Positions 38,501-46,579 of a DNA stretch of 64,000 nucleotides are shown here, in pieces (the first letter of the stretch is position 1; every line of letters begins with the position of its first letter). The position numbers and the translations under genes are program-made. The notes beneath the pieces were generated by a model that saw nothing but the letters and a program-made list of their open reading frames with translations, ran no database searches and was not told the DNA's origin. Origin of the DNA: Flavobacterium sp. CS20 (lineage in GTDB: Bacteria; Bacteroidota; Bacteroidia; Flavobacteriales; Flavobacteriaceae). The stretch spans positions 2,260,501 to 2,324,500 of the forward strand of contig NZ_CP073015.1 in NCBI RefSeq assembly GCF_018080005.1. Reading direction: 5' to 3'.

Positions 38501-38629
38501 CTATCGCAGAATTACAAAAATCAATACTATCACAACAAAAGCTATAATTTTATCTTTTTTTGTGATATTACTTTTAGGTTGATGCTTCTTCCTTTCATTT
38601 TTTCGTCTATTTCTTCTTCTTTCACTCAT
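38501..38629 (-). CDS. 42-aa small basic membrane protein
   Basis: Frame from ATG 38629 to TAG 38501: an Arg/Lys-rich N-terminus (MSERRRNRRKNERKKHQ) followed by one hydrophobic helix (IIAFVVIVLIFVILR). It lies between the second CusB-type gene and the HMA-AraC regulator on the same strand. The function is unknown; short one-helix proteins in metal loci can be pump accessories. Coding status is inferred from composition and position. Confidence 0.4.
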   Translation of the reverse strand: MSERRRNRRKNERKKHQPKSNITKKDKIIAFVVIVLIFVILR

Positions 38630-38702
38630 TATCGTTCGCCATTATAAAACCAAGATTATTTTTTGGTCTTATGAAGATTACTTGATTAATCCGTAATTCG
38701 TT

Positions 38703-40506
38703 TTATTTTAAAGTTGCTTTTACCTCACCACAGGTTAACATTGCTTCGCCATAATATGGGTTACGGACTTCTTCCTCTAAACTTATCCAGTACGCTCCCT
38801 TATTATTGTCTGCCATTGGACAAAACTGGATATAAACATTTTCATTGACGCCAAAGAGCTGTACACTACTTATCATATGCGCAGACAAATGCTTAAAATG
38901 CCCTCTTTGTTTTGAAATATCCGTATTACTTGAAATAGCATTTGCCGAAGTATTTAATTCCTTCTGAATGGTCATCCAATGGTTATGTGCTTTTTCATCA
39001 GACAACAACTTCATATCTACATTTTTCAGGGATTGTATTATTTGCATTCCTGCTTGTTGTGCATTTTTGGCATCATCATTAACCAAAGCATCTTTCAAAA
39101 GAATATAATCCTCAAACACCTGTTTTAACTGGACTTGAAATTTGTTTGAAACAGCTATCCTTTCTTTCATTTCTGAATGGTCAGTATTCCCCTTACTATC
39201 ATCAGAATTGTTTCCTTGCATACCTAAATGCCCTTCGTGACCGGTCATTGTTTTGCCACCAGCAGTGTTCATCATAGATTTTTTGCCTTGTAATTGTGCA
39301 GCAGACATCTACTGTAAACGTGCCATTAGTTACCACTTCATCACCATTTTGAAGACCTTCAATTATGGTATAGGTGTCTCCATTGGCATTACCGAGTAAG
39401 ACCTCTCTCATTTCAAAAACAGCTTCGTTAGGATTAGTTTTAATATAAACTACAGAACGTTCACCAGTCCACATCACAGCTGTAGCAGGAACTGTTATTT
39501 TACTTGAAGTGCTTTCTTGAGCACCTTCAATTTTACCTTCGACAAACATACCTGGTTTAAATAGGTCGTTCTTATTATTAAGTACTGCTCTAACTACGAC
39601 GGTACGTGTAGAAGAATTTAATAAAGGGTCAATAAATGAAACTTTTGCATCAAATACTTCATTGCGATACGCATTGGTAGTCACTTTAATGGTTTGACCA
39701 ACTTTCAAGGAAGCAATCTGATTCTCATAGGCATCAAATTCTGCCCAAACCGTATTGAGGTTGGCTATTTTATATAAGGGCTGTCCTTGTTTTACATAGT
39801 CACCTTCTTCTACCATTTTATGGGTCACTGTTCCTGAAACTGTAGCAAAAACCGGAAAATATTCTTGCACTTTTCCAGCGACTTCTATGGCATTAATTTG
39901 CTTTTCTGAAAGTTTCCATAATTTAAGCTTGTTTTTTACAGCCTTATACAATTCTGGTTGCGATTCTTTTATAGATGAGGCTGTAAGTAACTCTTGCTGA
40001 GTCGCAACTAAATCTGGTGAATATATGGTGGCCAAGCGTTGACCTGCACCAACACGTTCTCCAGTAGAATTAACATATAATTGTTCTATTCTACCACCAA
40101 AATAGGTTACTTGTACAGCATTGGATTCTTCATTGGCTTTTATCTTTCCAGATAACTTTAGAAAATTATTCCCGATTTCACCCTCACCAACAATGGATGT
40201 TTGAATGTTGGCCAATGCCATTGCATTATCTGTCATTTTAAACTGATCTGCCATAAGACCATCTGCTCCTGCTTCAGCAGGTATTAAATCCATTCCACAA
40301 ATTGGGCAGTCATCAGGTTCTGGTTGCATAATCTGTGGATGCATAGAGCAAGTCCACATTTGATTAGAAGCAATTTCTTCTGAATGATTGTGATTCTCCA
40401 TAACCTCATTTGTTGCACTATCAGCAGAATCTCCACCAAAAATTAGAAAGCCACCCAATAGGCCAACAATCAACGCAACACCTATGTAAATGATGTTTTT
40501 ATTCAT
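38703..40506 (-). pseudogene. CusB-type RND periplasmic adaptor fused to DUF3347, frameshifted
   Basis: First frame (40506-39202): N-terminal membrane anchor, heavy-metal-binding domain WTCSMHPQIMQPEPDDCPIC with GMDLIP, then the adaptor hairpin, lipoyl and beta-barrel regions (VTYFGGRIEQLYVNSTGERV). Second frame (39308-38703): AAQLQGKKSMMNTAGGK, then a DUF3347 domain with IQFCPMADNNKGAYW and NPYYGEAMLTCG. Removing one T near 39307 gives VDAAAQLQGKK and joins them. No CusA or CusC gene is next to it; it may partner with the CusA at 54606. Fused adaptor-DUF3347 proteins are usual in Bacteroidota. Confidence 0.85.
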
Positions 40507-40511
40507 AATAT

Positions 40512-41222
40512 TTATTTTTTATTTTTTTTACTAATTTTTCTAATGGTCGGTGATGACGTATACCAGAGCAAAAATCCACTCAAAACAGTAATTAAGCCCA
40601 AAAGTGAAAATGCTCTTAAAACAATGGTGTTAAAGTTGTCCCTGCCTTCATAATCCATTGTATGTGTCATCCATAAAAAGTCAAACCAGCGCCACGCCCT
40701 GTGCCTCACCGTTTGGAATTTTGCATCTGTTATTGAAACGTAGGCTTTCAACGCTTCATCCGTATCATAAGAGATAACATAGGCTGGCAACAATTTTTCA
40801 CGATATTCGTGATGGTCACCCACTTCACTTATCCGTTGGATATTAGCTACTTTTAAATTCTCCATCATCTGGTTTTTAGCAATGTACAAGGCTTCATCTT
40901 GAGAAATAGTCTTTTTCGCTTCGCCAGTTCTCGCATTATACAATTGCTGATTGTTAATCCAATAGTACGGTTCGTTATTGATATCCCTGATTTCTATATC
41001 ACGAATGCCTTCATTACCTTTAATAAGTGAAGGACTAATAAGGTTGTCAAAGGTTTTTGGCGCATATTCCATATTACGGAATTGGTCGCCGTGAATGTCA
41101 TCAATGTTTGTCCAACTGAAGTACATCCCGCTAATCGTCCATATCAAGAACTGAATACCTAAGAAAATACCTAAATAGCGATGAACTCTTCTTATTTTTA
41201 ATGCTGTATGTCTATTTACCAT
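40512..41222 (-). CDS. PepSY domain-containing membrane protein
   Basis: 236 aa with an N-terminal helix (VHRYLGIFLGIQFLIWTISGMYFSW), a periplasmic region holding a PepSY-like stretch (ISQDEALYIAKNQMMENLKVA), the motif HRAWRWFDFLWMTHTMDY, and a C-terminal helix (LGLITVLSGFLLWYT). This is the PepSY-associated transmembrane family often found with copper and iron genes; some members move electrons. It lies 5 bases after the DUF2911 gene and 5 bases before cusB2 in the same direction. Confidence 0.82.
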   Translation of the reverse strand: MVNRHTALKIRRVHRYLGIFLGIQFLIWTISGMYFSWTNIDDIHGDQFRNMEYAPKTFDNLISPSLIKGNEGIRDIEIRDINNEPYYWINNQQLYNARTGEAKKTISQDEALYIAKNQMMENLKVANIQRISEVGDHHEYREKLLPAYVISYDTDEALKAYVSITDAKFQTVRHRAWRWFDFLWMTHTMDYEGRDNFNTIVLRAFSLLGLITVLSGFLLWYTSSPTIRKISKKNKK

Positions 41223-41223
41223 A

Positions 41224-41796
41224 TTACTGATTTACCTTAAAGTTGAATTTTATAGAGACCTTCTCCCAACTCAATGAAATTGCACCTTCATTGTCATTAA
41301 TCTTGTTCACTTGATATTCCAAGTGTTCGGTAACTTCATCTGAAATGATGGGTTTAACTTTGAAGCGCAAGACATCATCCTTCTCCTCATACTCGTCCTT
41401 GCCATGTTGGTCCCAATTTGAATTAAAAATTATGGTCCATTCTTCTTTTGATGGAATAGTAAAAAACCCATATTTACCGGCAGGTAACATTTTACCATCA
41501 ATAATTAAATCCTTATTAGTTTCTATCCAGGTAGCCATATGTGCACCCGCTTGCCACAACTGGTCATAAGCCAACAACCCACCAAAAATGATTCTATTTC
41601 TTACGCCTGGCGACGAATAATCGATATGAATATGGGCATCGCCTATCATTGCCATCGTTGATGTATGTGGGCTCAAAGGTTTCTTTTTATCTGGTTCTGC
41701 AGAAGTTTCTGTGGCTTTTTCCTCAACAACTACCTTTTTCACATCTTGTTTGCAAGAGACGATTAGTAATACAGAAAGGTGGATATTTTTTTTCAT
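41224..41796 (-). CDS. DUF2911 family lipoprotein
   Basis: 190 aa. A short lipoprotein-type signal ends LLIVSCKQ, then a Lys/Glu linker and the DUF2911 core: HIDYSSPGVRNRIIFGGLL, YDQLWQAGAHMATWIETNKD, LPAGKYGFFTIPS. The family is common in Bacteroidota and has no settled function. It is followed two bases later by the PepSY gene. Confidence 0.85.
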   Translation of the reverse strand: MKKNIHLSVLLIVSCKQDVKKVVVEEKATETSAEPDKKKPLSPHTSTMAMIGDAHIHIDYSSPGVRNRIIFGGLLAYDQLWQAGAHMATWIETNKDLIIDGKMLPAGKYGFFTIPSKEEWTIIFNSNWDQHGKDEYEEKDDVLRFKVKPIISDEVTEHLEYQVNKINDNEGAISLSWEKVSIKFNFKVNQ

Positions 41797-41802
41797 AAGA
41801 TT

Positions 41803-42286
41803 TTACTTTGTATTTCTTGACGAAGAATGTGTTTTAATAATCTTCCATTTACCATCCATCTTTTTTAAGATTGACGTTGCCACTCCTTTTTTCTTTATCG
41901 TTCTACTTTCGCCTTTTTCATCTGGATTGAGCACGATAGTGTAGATGTAGGTTTCAGTAGTAAATGCATAAGGCAAATCTACTTCCGCATCAATTTCATA
42001 ATCTGAAAATTCAAATTTCTTAAAATGCCCTAATTCTGGTCCTAAATGATGTTCTATGTAGTTTGCATAGTGTACCCTCTATACCACCTGATTCAAATAC
42101 TTCGGAATCCTTGGCAAATAACTCGAACGTACCTTCTGTCGTTAGGTTTTGTAGGGCATCTTTGTATGATTTCATTACTTTTAGAACAGCTTCTTTCTCT
42201 GTTCCTGAATCTGCGTTTTGGCTAAACAGTTGGCCTGTGGCAAACATAATTAGCATTAGGATTGTTGTTAGTTTTAGTGTTTTCAT
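41803..42286 (-). pseudogene. Secreted NTF2/SnoaL-like (DUF4440-type) protein, frameshifted
   Basis: The first frame (42286-42020) gives a signal peptide (LTTILMLIMFATGQLFSQN) and the start of an NTF2-like fold (EAVLKVMKSYKDALQNLTTE, EVFESGGIEGT). The continuation YANYIEHHLGPELGHFKKFE and TTETYIYTIVLNPDEKG, ILKKMDGKWKIIKTHSS, is in another frame and ends at 41803. Removal of one C near 42066 joins them. The family binds small ligands or is catalytic in various ways; here the role is unknown. Confidence 0.78.
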
Positions 42287-42306
42287 AATTTTGGTTTTAT
42301 AATGTT

Positions 42307-42855
42307 TTATTTATTGACGTGTATTCTATTTATGTTGGCTATACCAAATACGAGTACCAAAAAGCTTAAAAAAACTTCCATCATCACTAAAAGTTTTCCC
42401 GAAATAGTTAATGGTACTACATCACCAAACCCAACCGATGAAAAAGTAATTAAGCTGAAATATATAAACTCGAAAAATTGAGGTATAAATGATCTGTTGA
42501 GTGATGTAGTTGATTTAAAATTTTCCGAACTTAAAATATATAATGCTTGGTAGTCTGCTGAAAACGAAAGAACAATCAAAATAATTAACACAGCAAATAA
42601 TGTTAGAACGTGTGTAAGTTGATGACTTTCGCCTATTATTTTACTTAGCTGTATAAAAGTGAGCCTGACAATAAAAACCGTTTTCACCAAAGCCATACCA
42701 ACAATTATAAGCGCAAGAAACTGGTTATCAGAATCTAAATCTGCCCATAAAGTATAACTTAATGATAGTGCAGTGATTACACTTGCAGTAAACAATACCT
42801 TTTTAAATAGTTGTTTGTAAAACCCTGTGTTTTCAGATTTTTTTCTTGTTGTCAT
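42307..42855 (-). CDS. Two-pore-type potassium channel-like membrane protein
   Basis: 182 aa with four hydrophobic segments. The last two flank the pore sequence YFSLITFSSVGFGDVVPLT, a variant of the K+ selectivity filter (TVGYGD becomes SVGFGD), followed by the inner helix KLLVMMEVFLSFLVLVFGIA. This is the Ion_trans_2 family. It has no cytosolic regulatory domain. Such a channel inside a copper locus is unusual; it could balance charge during metal stress. Transport of K+ is inferred. Confidence 0.78.
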   Translation of the reverse strand: MTTRKKSENTGFYKQLFKKVLFTASVITALSLSYTLWADLDSDNQFLALIIVGMALVKTVFIVRLTFIQLSKIIGESHQLTHVLTLFAVLIILIVLSFSADYQALYILSSENFKSTTSLNRSFIPQFFEFIYFSLITFSSVGFGDVVPLTISGKLLVMMEVFLSFLVLVFGIANINRIHVNK

Positions 42856-42876
42856 TAACCATTTTAATTTAAGCTC

Positions 42877-43011
42877 TTAACTAAATAATTGAAGTGCCAA
42901 TGCACCACCAACTATTAATATTAGGATTGTATATACTATATAATTGAGCCATTTTTTAACCACAGATTTACCTATTATTTGTTGGCAACCGTTCTTGCAA
43001 CATTCTTTCAT
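42877..43011 (-). CDS. 44-aa Cys-rich single-helix protein
   Basis: Frame from ATG 43011 to TAA 42877: MKECCKNGCQQIIGKSVVKK, then one hydrophobic helix (YIVYTILILIVGGALALQLF). Three Cys within the first nine residues could bind Cu(I) or another soft metal on the cytosolic face. It lies 21 bases upstream of the channel gene on the same strand. No family recognised. Confidence 0.5.
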   Translation of the reverse strand: MKECCKNGCQQIIGKSVVKKWLNYIVYTILILIVGGALALQLFS

Positions 43012-43161
43012 TGTTATAAATTCTTTTCTTTATTGTTATTTGCAAAACCATATAAATAATACTTGAAGATGAGAGGTAAACTTTAATGAACCAACCAAAT
43101 TTTTACCCCTCAAAATCAAGCATCTTCACTAAACTTCTTTTCTGCGAAATTTTAATTTGCC

Positions 43162-43319
43162 CGACCTAGGAAGAGAGACGCTATATTTAGGGATTTAATC
43201 TCTCTCCCAGTTCAGGTCGCTATTAACCAAATCAACTTCTCTTTTTCAAAAGTTCATTGTGCCTGACTTGGGAAGGAACTAACACTAATCATCAACATTG
43301 TTTTCCTTCCCACGACAGG
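43162..43319. other. Two consecutive hairpin-forming elements in a 400-bp gap
   Basis: The gap 43012-43413 has no gene. Hairpin 1 (43162-43219) pairs CGACCT with AGGTCG and AGAGAGA with TCTCTCT around an internal loop. Hairpin 2 (43262-43319) pairs CCTG with CAGG and GGGAAGGAA with TTCCTTCCC around a symmetrical internal loop. Both share the layout of outer stem, internal loop and purine/pyrimidine inner stem. They could be structured RNA, a folded terminator region or recombination sites. Confidence 0.5.
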
Positions 43320-43413
43320 ACTTTACAACTATTCAGGTAACCCTGTCATCTCCTAAGCTACTGTTAACTAATAAACCAGTATATTTAAAAGAGTATTAAA
43401 GGCAGGGGATTAT

Positions 43414-43973
43414 TTATTGAATAGTTTTTTGCACTTTTCCACATTTAAGCATTCTGCTACCGTAATATGGGTTTTTTACTTCTTTGCTGGTACTCAACCA
43501 CGCACTACCTTTATCGTACATTGGGCAAAATTGTTGGTAAAGCGTGTTTTTTGTTCCCGTAATAGCTACCAAATCTGTTATGTCCTTACTTAAGGTCTTA
43601 AAATGTTCGCGCTGGTGGTCTATGGCACTTTCAGAAATATGCTCGGCGTGCTCTACGGCATCTTCTATAATATCTTCTAATTCTTCTTGATTTTCTTTTG
43701 AATAACTGTCCGTATCAAAAGCTTTAAGAGAAACTACCAATTTAGACCCAGCTTGGGTCGCTTTTTTGGTGTCATCTGCAACCAAAGCATTTTTTAAATT
43801 AAAGTAATCACTTAAAATTGTTTCTGTTTTTGCATCATTTTTCATAGTTGTCATTTTACTATGATCCATTTTCATATCTTCGTGATCGTGGTTCATTTTT
43901 TTCTTTTCCTGTGCGTTGGTAAAAGAAACTGCTAACAATAGCACTCTGCTATACTCATTTTTAAATTTTTCAT
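43414..43973 (-). CDS. DUF3347 protein with frameshifted signal peptide
   Basis: The DUF3347 body reads from a GTG at 43944 ([15 protein letters not shown], His/Met-rich [15 protein letters not shown], then [38 protein letters not shown] and the metal-like signature [14 protein letters not shown] with [12 protein letters not shown]). An ATG at 43973 opens [10 protein letters not shown] in another frame; one extra base near 43945 would join it into a normal signal peptide. It probably binds Cu/Ag in the periplasm. Very similar in layout to the protein at 44450. Confidence 0.78.
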
Positions 43974-43995
43974 TTTTATTATATTTAATTATAGT

Positions 43996-44449
43996 TTATA
44001 AATTGTCTTTTAATTGTGTCATAAAATTAATTACCTCTTTCGCTTCCTCTTCTGTAAATGTTGCCTCACTATGTATCAAAGTGTAAGAATCCAAAGGCAT
44101 TTCGCCATTTTCAATCTGCTTGATAATAGACCTTAACTTACTTGCTTTTCTTCGGCTGGATAATGAATCCCATTCGTTGAAATTAAGTTCAGCTTTTCCT
44201 TCTTTGATATGGTCTTCCAAAAACCAAGCAACGGGTTGAATTTTATTGTACCAAGGGTATTGCGTATTATTACTGTGGCAATCATAGCAGGAAACCTGTA
44301 ACTTATTTTGAATGTTCTCCGGAACATTGTTAACCAACATAAAATCAGTTACGGGTACCGTATCACTTTGATTTCGTGTAGTCGGAATAAATTGAATTCC
44401 CACGAACGCTACCAGTAGTATCTATTGCTATAATCTTTACAATTTTCAT
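43996..44449 (-). CDS. Haem-binding domain protein (CxxCH), 5' frameshift
   Basis: The frame from GTG 44403 gives the haem_bd family: SCYDCHSNNTQYPWYNKIQPV, then FLEDHIKEGKAELNF and FTEEEAKEVINFMTQL. CYDCH is a c-type haem attachment site. Upstream, ATG 44449 opens MKIVKIIAI, and deletion of one G near 44424 would continue as ILLVAFVGIQFIPTT, a clear membrane anchor. So the original protein was probably anchored in the periplasm and the current reading lacks the anchor. It could serve electron transfer with the copper proteins. Confidence 0.78.
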
Positions 44450-45052
44450 TTAGTTAATTTCACGTTGTACTTTGCCGCATTTTAACATTTGACTACCATA
44501 GTATGGATTGCGCACTTCCTCTTTAGTACTTAGCCAAGCTGTACCGCCATCATACATAGGGCAAAACTGCTCGTAAAGCTTCATCTCTGCTCCTGTTATA
44601 GCAACCATATCTATAACATCTTTACTTAAAACTTTAAAATGTTCGCGCTGGTGTGCTATATCACTTTCTGAAATGTGTTCTGCGTGTTCAACTGCATCCT
44701 CTACAATATCCTTTAATTCCGATTGCTGGGTATCGTTATATTGTGAGGCGTCAAAATTTCCTAAGGATGTTGCTAGGGTTGCCCCAAGTTCTTTGGCTTT
44801 GCCATTATCATCTCCCACCAAGGCATTCTTTAAGTTGAAATAGTCATTTAATACCGCTTGTGTATTACTATCTCCACCCATTGCCATTTCCCTCTTTTCG
44901 CCGTCGTGATGACCATCACTGTTATCGTGGTTCATTTCTGAATGGTCTCCATCCGTGCTATTTTGTTCTTTGCTGTTGTCTTTACAAGACATTACTGTTA
45001 TGGTTATAAATGCTATTGCAACTATACCTAATGTTGATTTTAATTTGCTCAT
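44450..45052 (-). CDS. DUF3347 lipoprotein
   Basis: 200 aa. The lipoprotein signal is [15 protein letters not shown] (lipobox MSC), followed by an acidic His-rich linker and the DUF3347 domain: [74 protein letters not shown] and M-x-x-CG are likely soft-metal ligands. It is one of five DUF3347 domains in the window and lies next to the one at 43414. Confidence 0.88.
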   Translation of the reverse strand: MSKLKSTLGIVAIAFITITVMSCKDNSKEQNSTDGDHSEMNHDNSDGHHDGEKREMAMGGDSNTQAVLNDYFNLKNALVGDDNGKAKELGATLATSLGNFDASQYNDTQQSELKDIVEDAVEHAEHISESDIAHQREHFKVLSKDVIDMVAITGAEMKLYEQFCPMYDGGTAWLSTKEEVRNPYYGSQMLKCGKVQREIN

Positions 45053-45103
45053 TTTGTTTTAATTTATGTTTGTGTTTATTTGTATTACTTTTTGAAATGT
45101 ATT

Positions 45104-45490
45104 TTATAGTTTTTCAATTACGTTTTCTAGCATTGCAGTTATTTCATTGGCAACCTCATTCAACTTCTCATTCTCCACTGCCTGCATCGATGCCATTGGG
45201 TTTACTGTTGCTACTTCAATGGTGCCTGCTTCAATTTCCTGAACTATGACATTGCAAGGCAACATCGTTCCAATTTTATCTTCTGCTTGCAAAGCTTTGT
45301 GAGCATAGGGAGGATTGCAAGCCCCTAGAATCCTATACTTTTTGAAGTTTATATCCAGTTTGTTTTTTAAGGTCTCTTTGACGTCAATTTCTGTGAGTAT
45401 GCCAAAACCTTCGTCTTTCAATCCTTGGGTAACTTTATCAATAACATCTTCAAAAGTTCCATTGATCGTTTTATTAAAATAGTATTTCAT
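45104..45490 (-). CDS. DUF302 family protein
   Basis: 128 aa, no signal peptide. KYYFNKTINGTFEDVIDKVT, GFGILTEIDVKETLKNKL, the family's RILGACNPPYAHKAL and MLPCNVIVQEIEAGTIEV are visible. DUF302 proteins are common in metal-resistance clusters and may bind metals through the conserved Cys residues. It is followed 6 bases on by the SHOCT gene in the same direction. Confidence 0.88.
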   Translation of the reverse strand: MKYYFNKTINGTFEDVIDKVTQGLKDEGFGILTEIDVKETLKNKLDINFKKYRILGACNPPYAHKALQAEDKIGTMLPCNVIVQEIEAGTIEVATVNPMASMQAVENEKLNEVANEITAMLENVIEKL

Positions 45491-45496
45491 TAGCTT

Positions 45497-45685
45497 TTAT
45501 TTTTTGTTCAACATTCGTTTTTGTTCTTCGTATTCTTCTTTGGATATTTCGCCTTTGGCGAATCGGCTGTTCAGAATATCCAGAGGATTTTCTTTCTTTA
45601 CAGTATATTGTCTGTTTTTTCCATTGTATAGAAATATGCCCAATACCAGTACAATCGGTATCAATATCCACCACCACATCATCAT
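45497..45685 (-). CDS. Small membrane protein with C-terminal SHOCT domain
   Basis: 62 aa: one N-terminal helix (MMMWWWILIPIVLVLGIFLY) and a SHOCT domain, NPLDILNSRFAKGEISKEEY. SHOCT domains are short oligomerisation-type helices. Homologues in this window are at 46362 (damaged) and 62295. The last stretches are nearly identical among the three, which points to duplication. Confidence 0.88.
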   Translation of the reverse strand: MMMWWWILIPIVLVLGIFLYNGKNRQYTVKKENPLDILNSRFAKGEISKEEYEEQKRMLNKK

Positions 45686-45720
45686 AATTGAAAATTTTTA
45701 TTGTTCATATCCAGTTCTTT

Positions 45721-46296
45721 TTAGTGCTTATGGCTTTGTGCGTTCTTCTTCTTGCCCTTCATTTTTTGCATCTTTCCCTTCATCTTTGGATCGTTCATCA
45801 TTTTTTGCATCATTTCCTTCATCATTTCAGGGTTTTCGTCCATCATTTTCTTCATCCGTTCTTTCATTGCCTTTTTCATTTCTTCATTGTTGTGTATTTT
45901 TTTCATCAGCATTTTACGGCCTTTCTCACTACCCATCATTTTGTCTAGCATTTTGGATTGCATCTTTTGCATCATTTCCGGATTTTTCTCCATCATCATT
46001 TGCATATGTGATTGCATTTTTTGTTTCATTTCAGGATTCTTCTCCATCATCATTTTCGTATTTCCAGAATCCATCTGCTCCATATGGGTTTTCATCATTA
46101 TTTTTTTTGCATCCTTATTTTTTTGTGCCTCCTTGATAAAATCGGCAAACTGAATAGGATTTGAAATGATTTCTTGATAAATGGCATTTCTATTTTCTTC
46201 AACTTGTAATGTTTCGCTGGCATTGAAGGCTGATTTGCAACTGACCAATGTGCCAATTGTTACGATAATCAATACTGTTTTTACAATTGTTTTCAT
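45721..46296 (-). CDS. Methionine-rich lipoprotein, putative copper binder
   Basis: 191 aa with a lipoprotein signal (IIVTIGTLVSCKS) and a body dominated by Met, Lys, Gln and His in helical repeats (NPEMKQKMQSHMQMMMEKN, ENPEMMKEMMQKMMNDP), ending KNAQSHKH. Met-rich periplasmic proteins can hold Cu(I) and Ag(I). The long open frames on the opposite strand here are by-products of the biased composition. A shorter relative lies at 61275. Confidence 0.82.
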   Translation of the reverse strand: MKTIVKTVLIIVTIGTLVSCKSAFNASETLQVEENRNAIYQEIISNPIQFADFIKEAQKNKDAKKIMMKTHMEQMDSGNTKMMMEKNPEMKQKMQSHMQMMMEKNPEMMQKMQSKMLDKMMGSEKGRKMLMKKIHNNEEMKKAMKERMKKMMDENPEMMKEMMQKMMNDPKMKGKMQKMKGKKKNAQSHKH

Positions 46297-46361
46297 ACTT
46301 GATATTTTTTATTGTTAATATTTCAGTTATTTATTCTCTAATCGTGATCAATTATTGTTAA

Positions 46362-46559
46362 TCATTCGATTTTTGAGTTGATTTTTTGTTTTATTTCTTC
46401 ATATTCTTCCTTCGATATTTCCCCTTTTGCGTATCTCTCATTCAATATGTCCATAGCCTTTGAACTTTTAGAGCGCTTTATTTTTTTTCCTCCTGCATAG
46501 ATGAGAATGCCTAGAAATATTACTCAGAAAACAATTATAAAATCCCATTTATAGTCCAT
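46362..46559 (-). pseudogene. SHOCT-domain small membrane protein with an in-frame TGA
   Basis: The frame from ATG 46559 reads MDYKWDFIIVF, TGA at 46524-46526, then VIFLGILIYAGGKKIKR and the SHOCT domain MDILNERYAKGEISKEEYEE, with TGA at 46362. By comparison with the two intact paralogues the internal TGA probably was TGG (Trp in the helix). 65 codons long. It lies between the multicopper oxidase and the Met-rich gene on the same strand. Confidence 0.6.
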
Positions 46560-46579
46560 AGTTTTGTATTTTTAAATTG

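Noticed and set aside
43162..43319. Integron attC sites
   Set aside because: The hairpins lack clear R'/R'' boxes and there is no integron integrase.
45504..46153. Long plus-strand frames opposite the Met-rich gene
   Set aside because: They mirror the biased Met/Lys codons of the real gene (strings of Phe, Ile and Ser) and have no recognisable domain or start context.
46524..46526. Selenocysteine at the internal TGA of the SHOCT gene
   Set aside because: It falls in a membrane helix where paralogues have hydrophobic or Trp residues, and there is no SECIS-like hairpin or redox motif.
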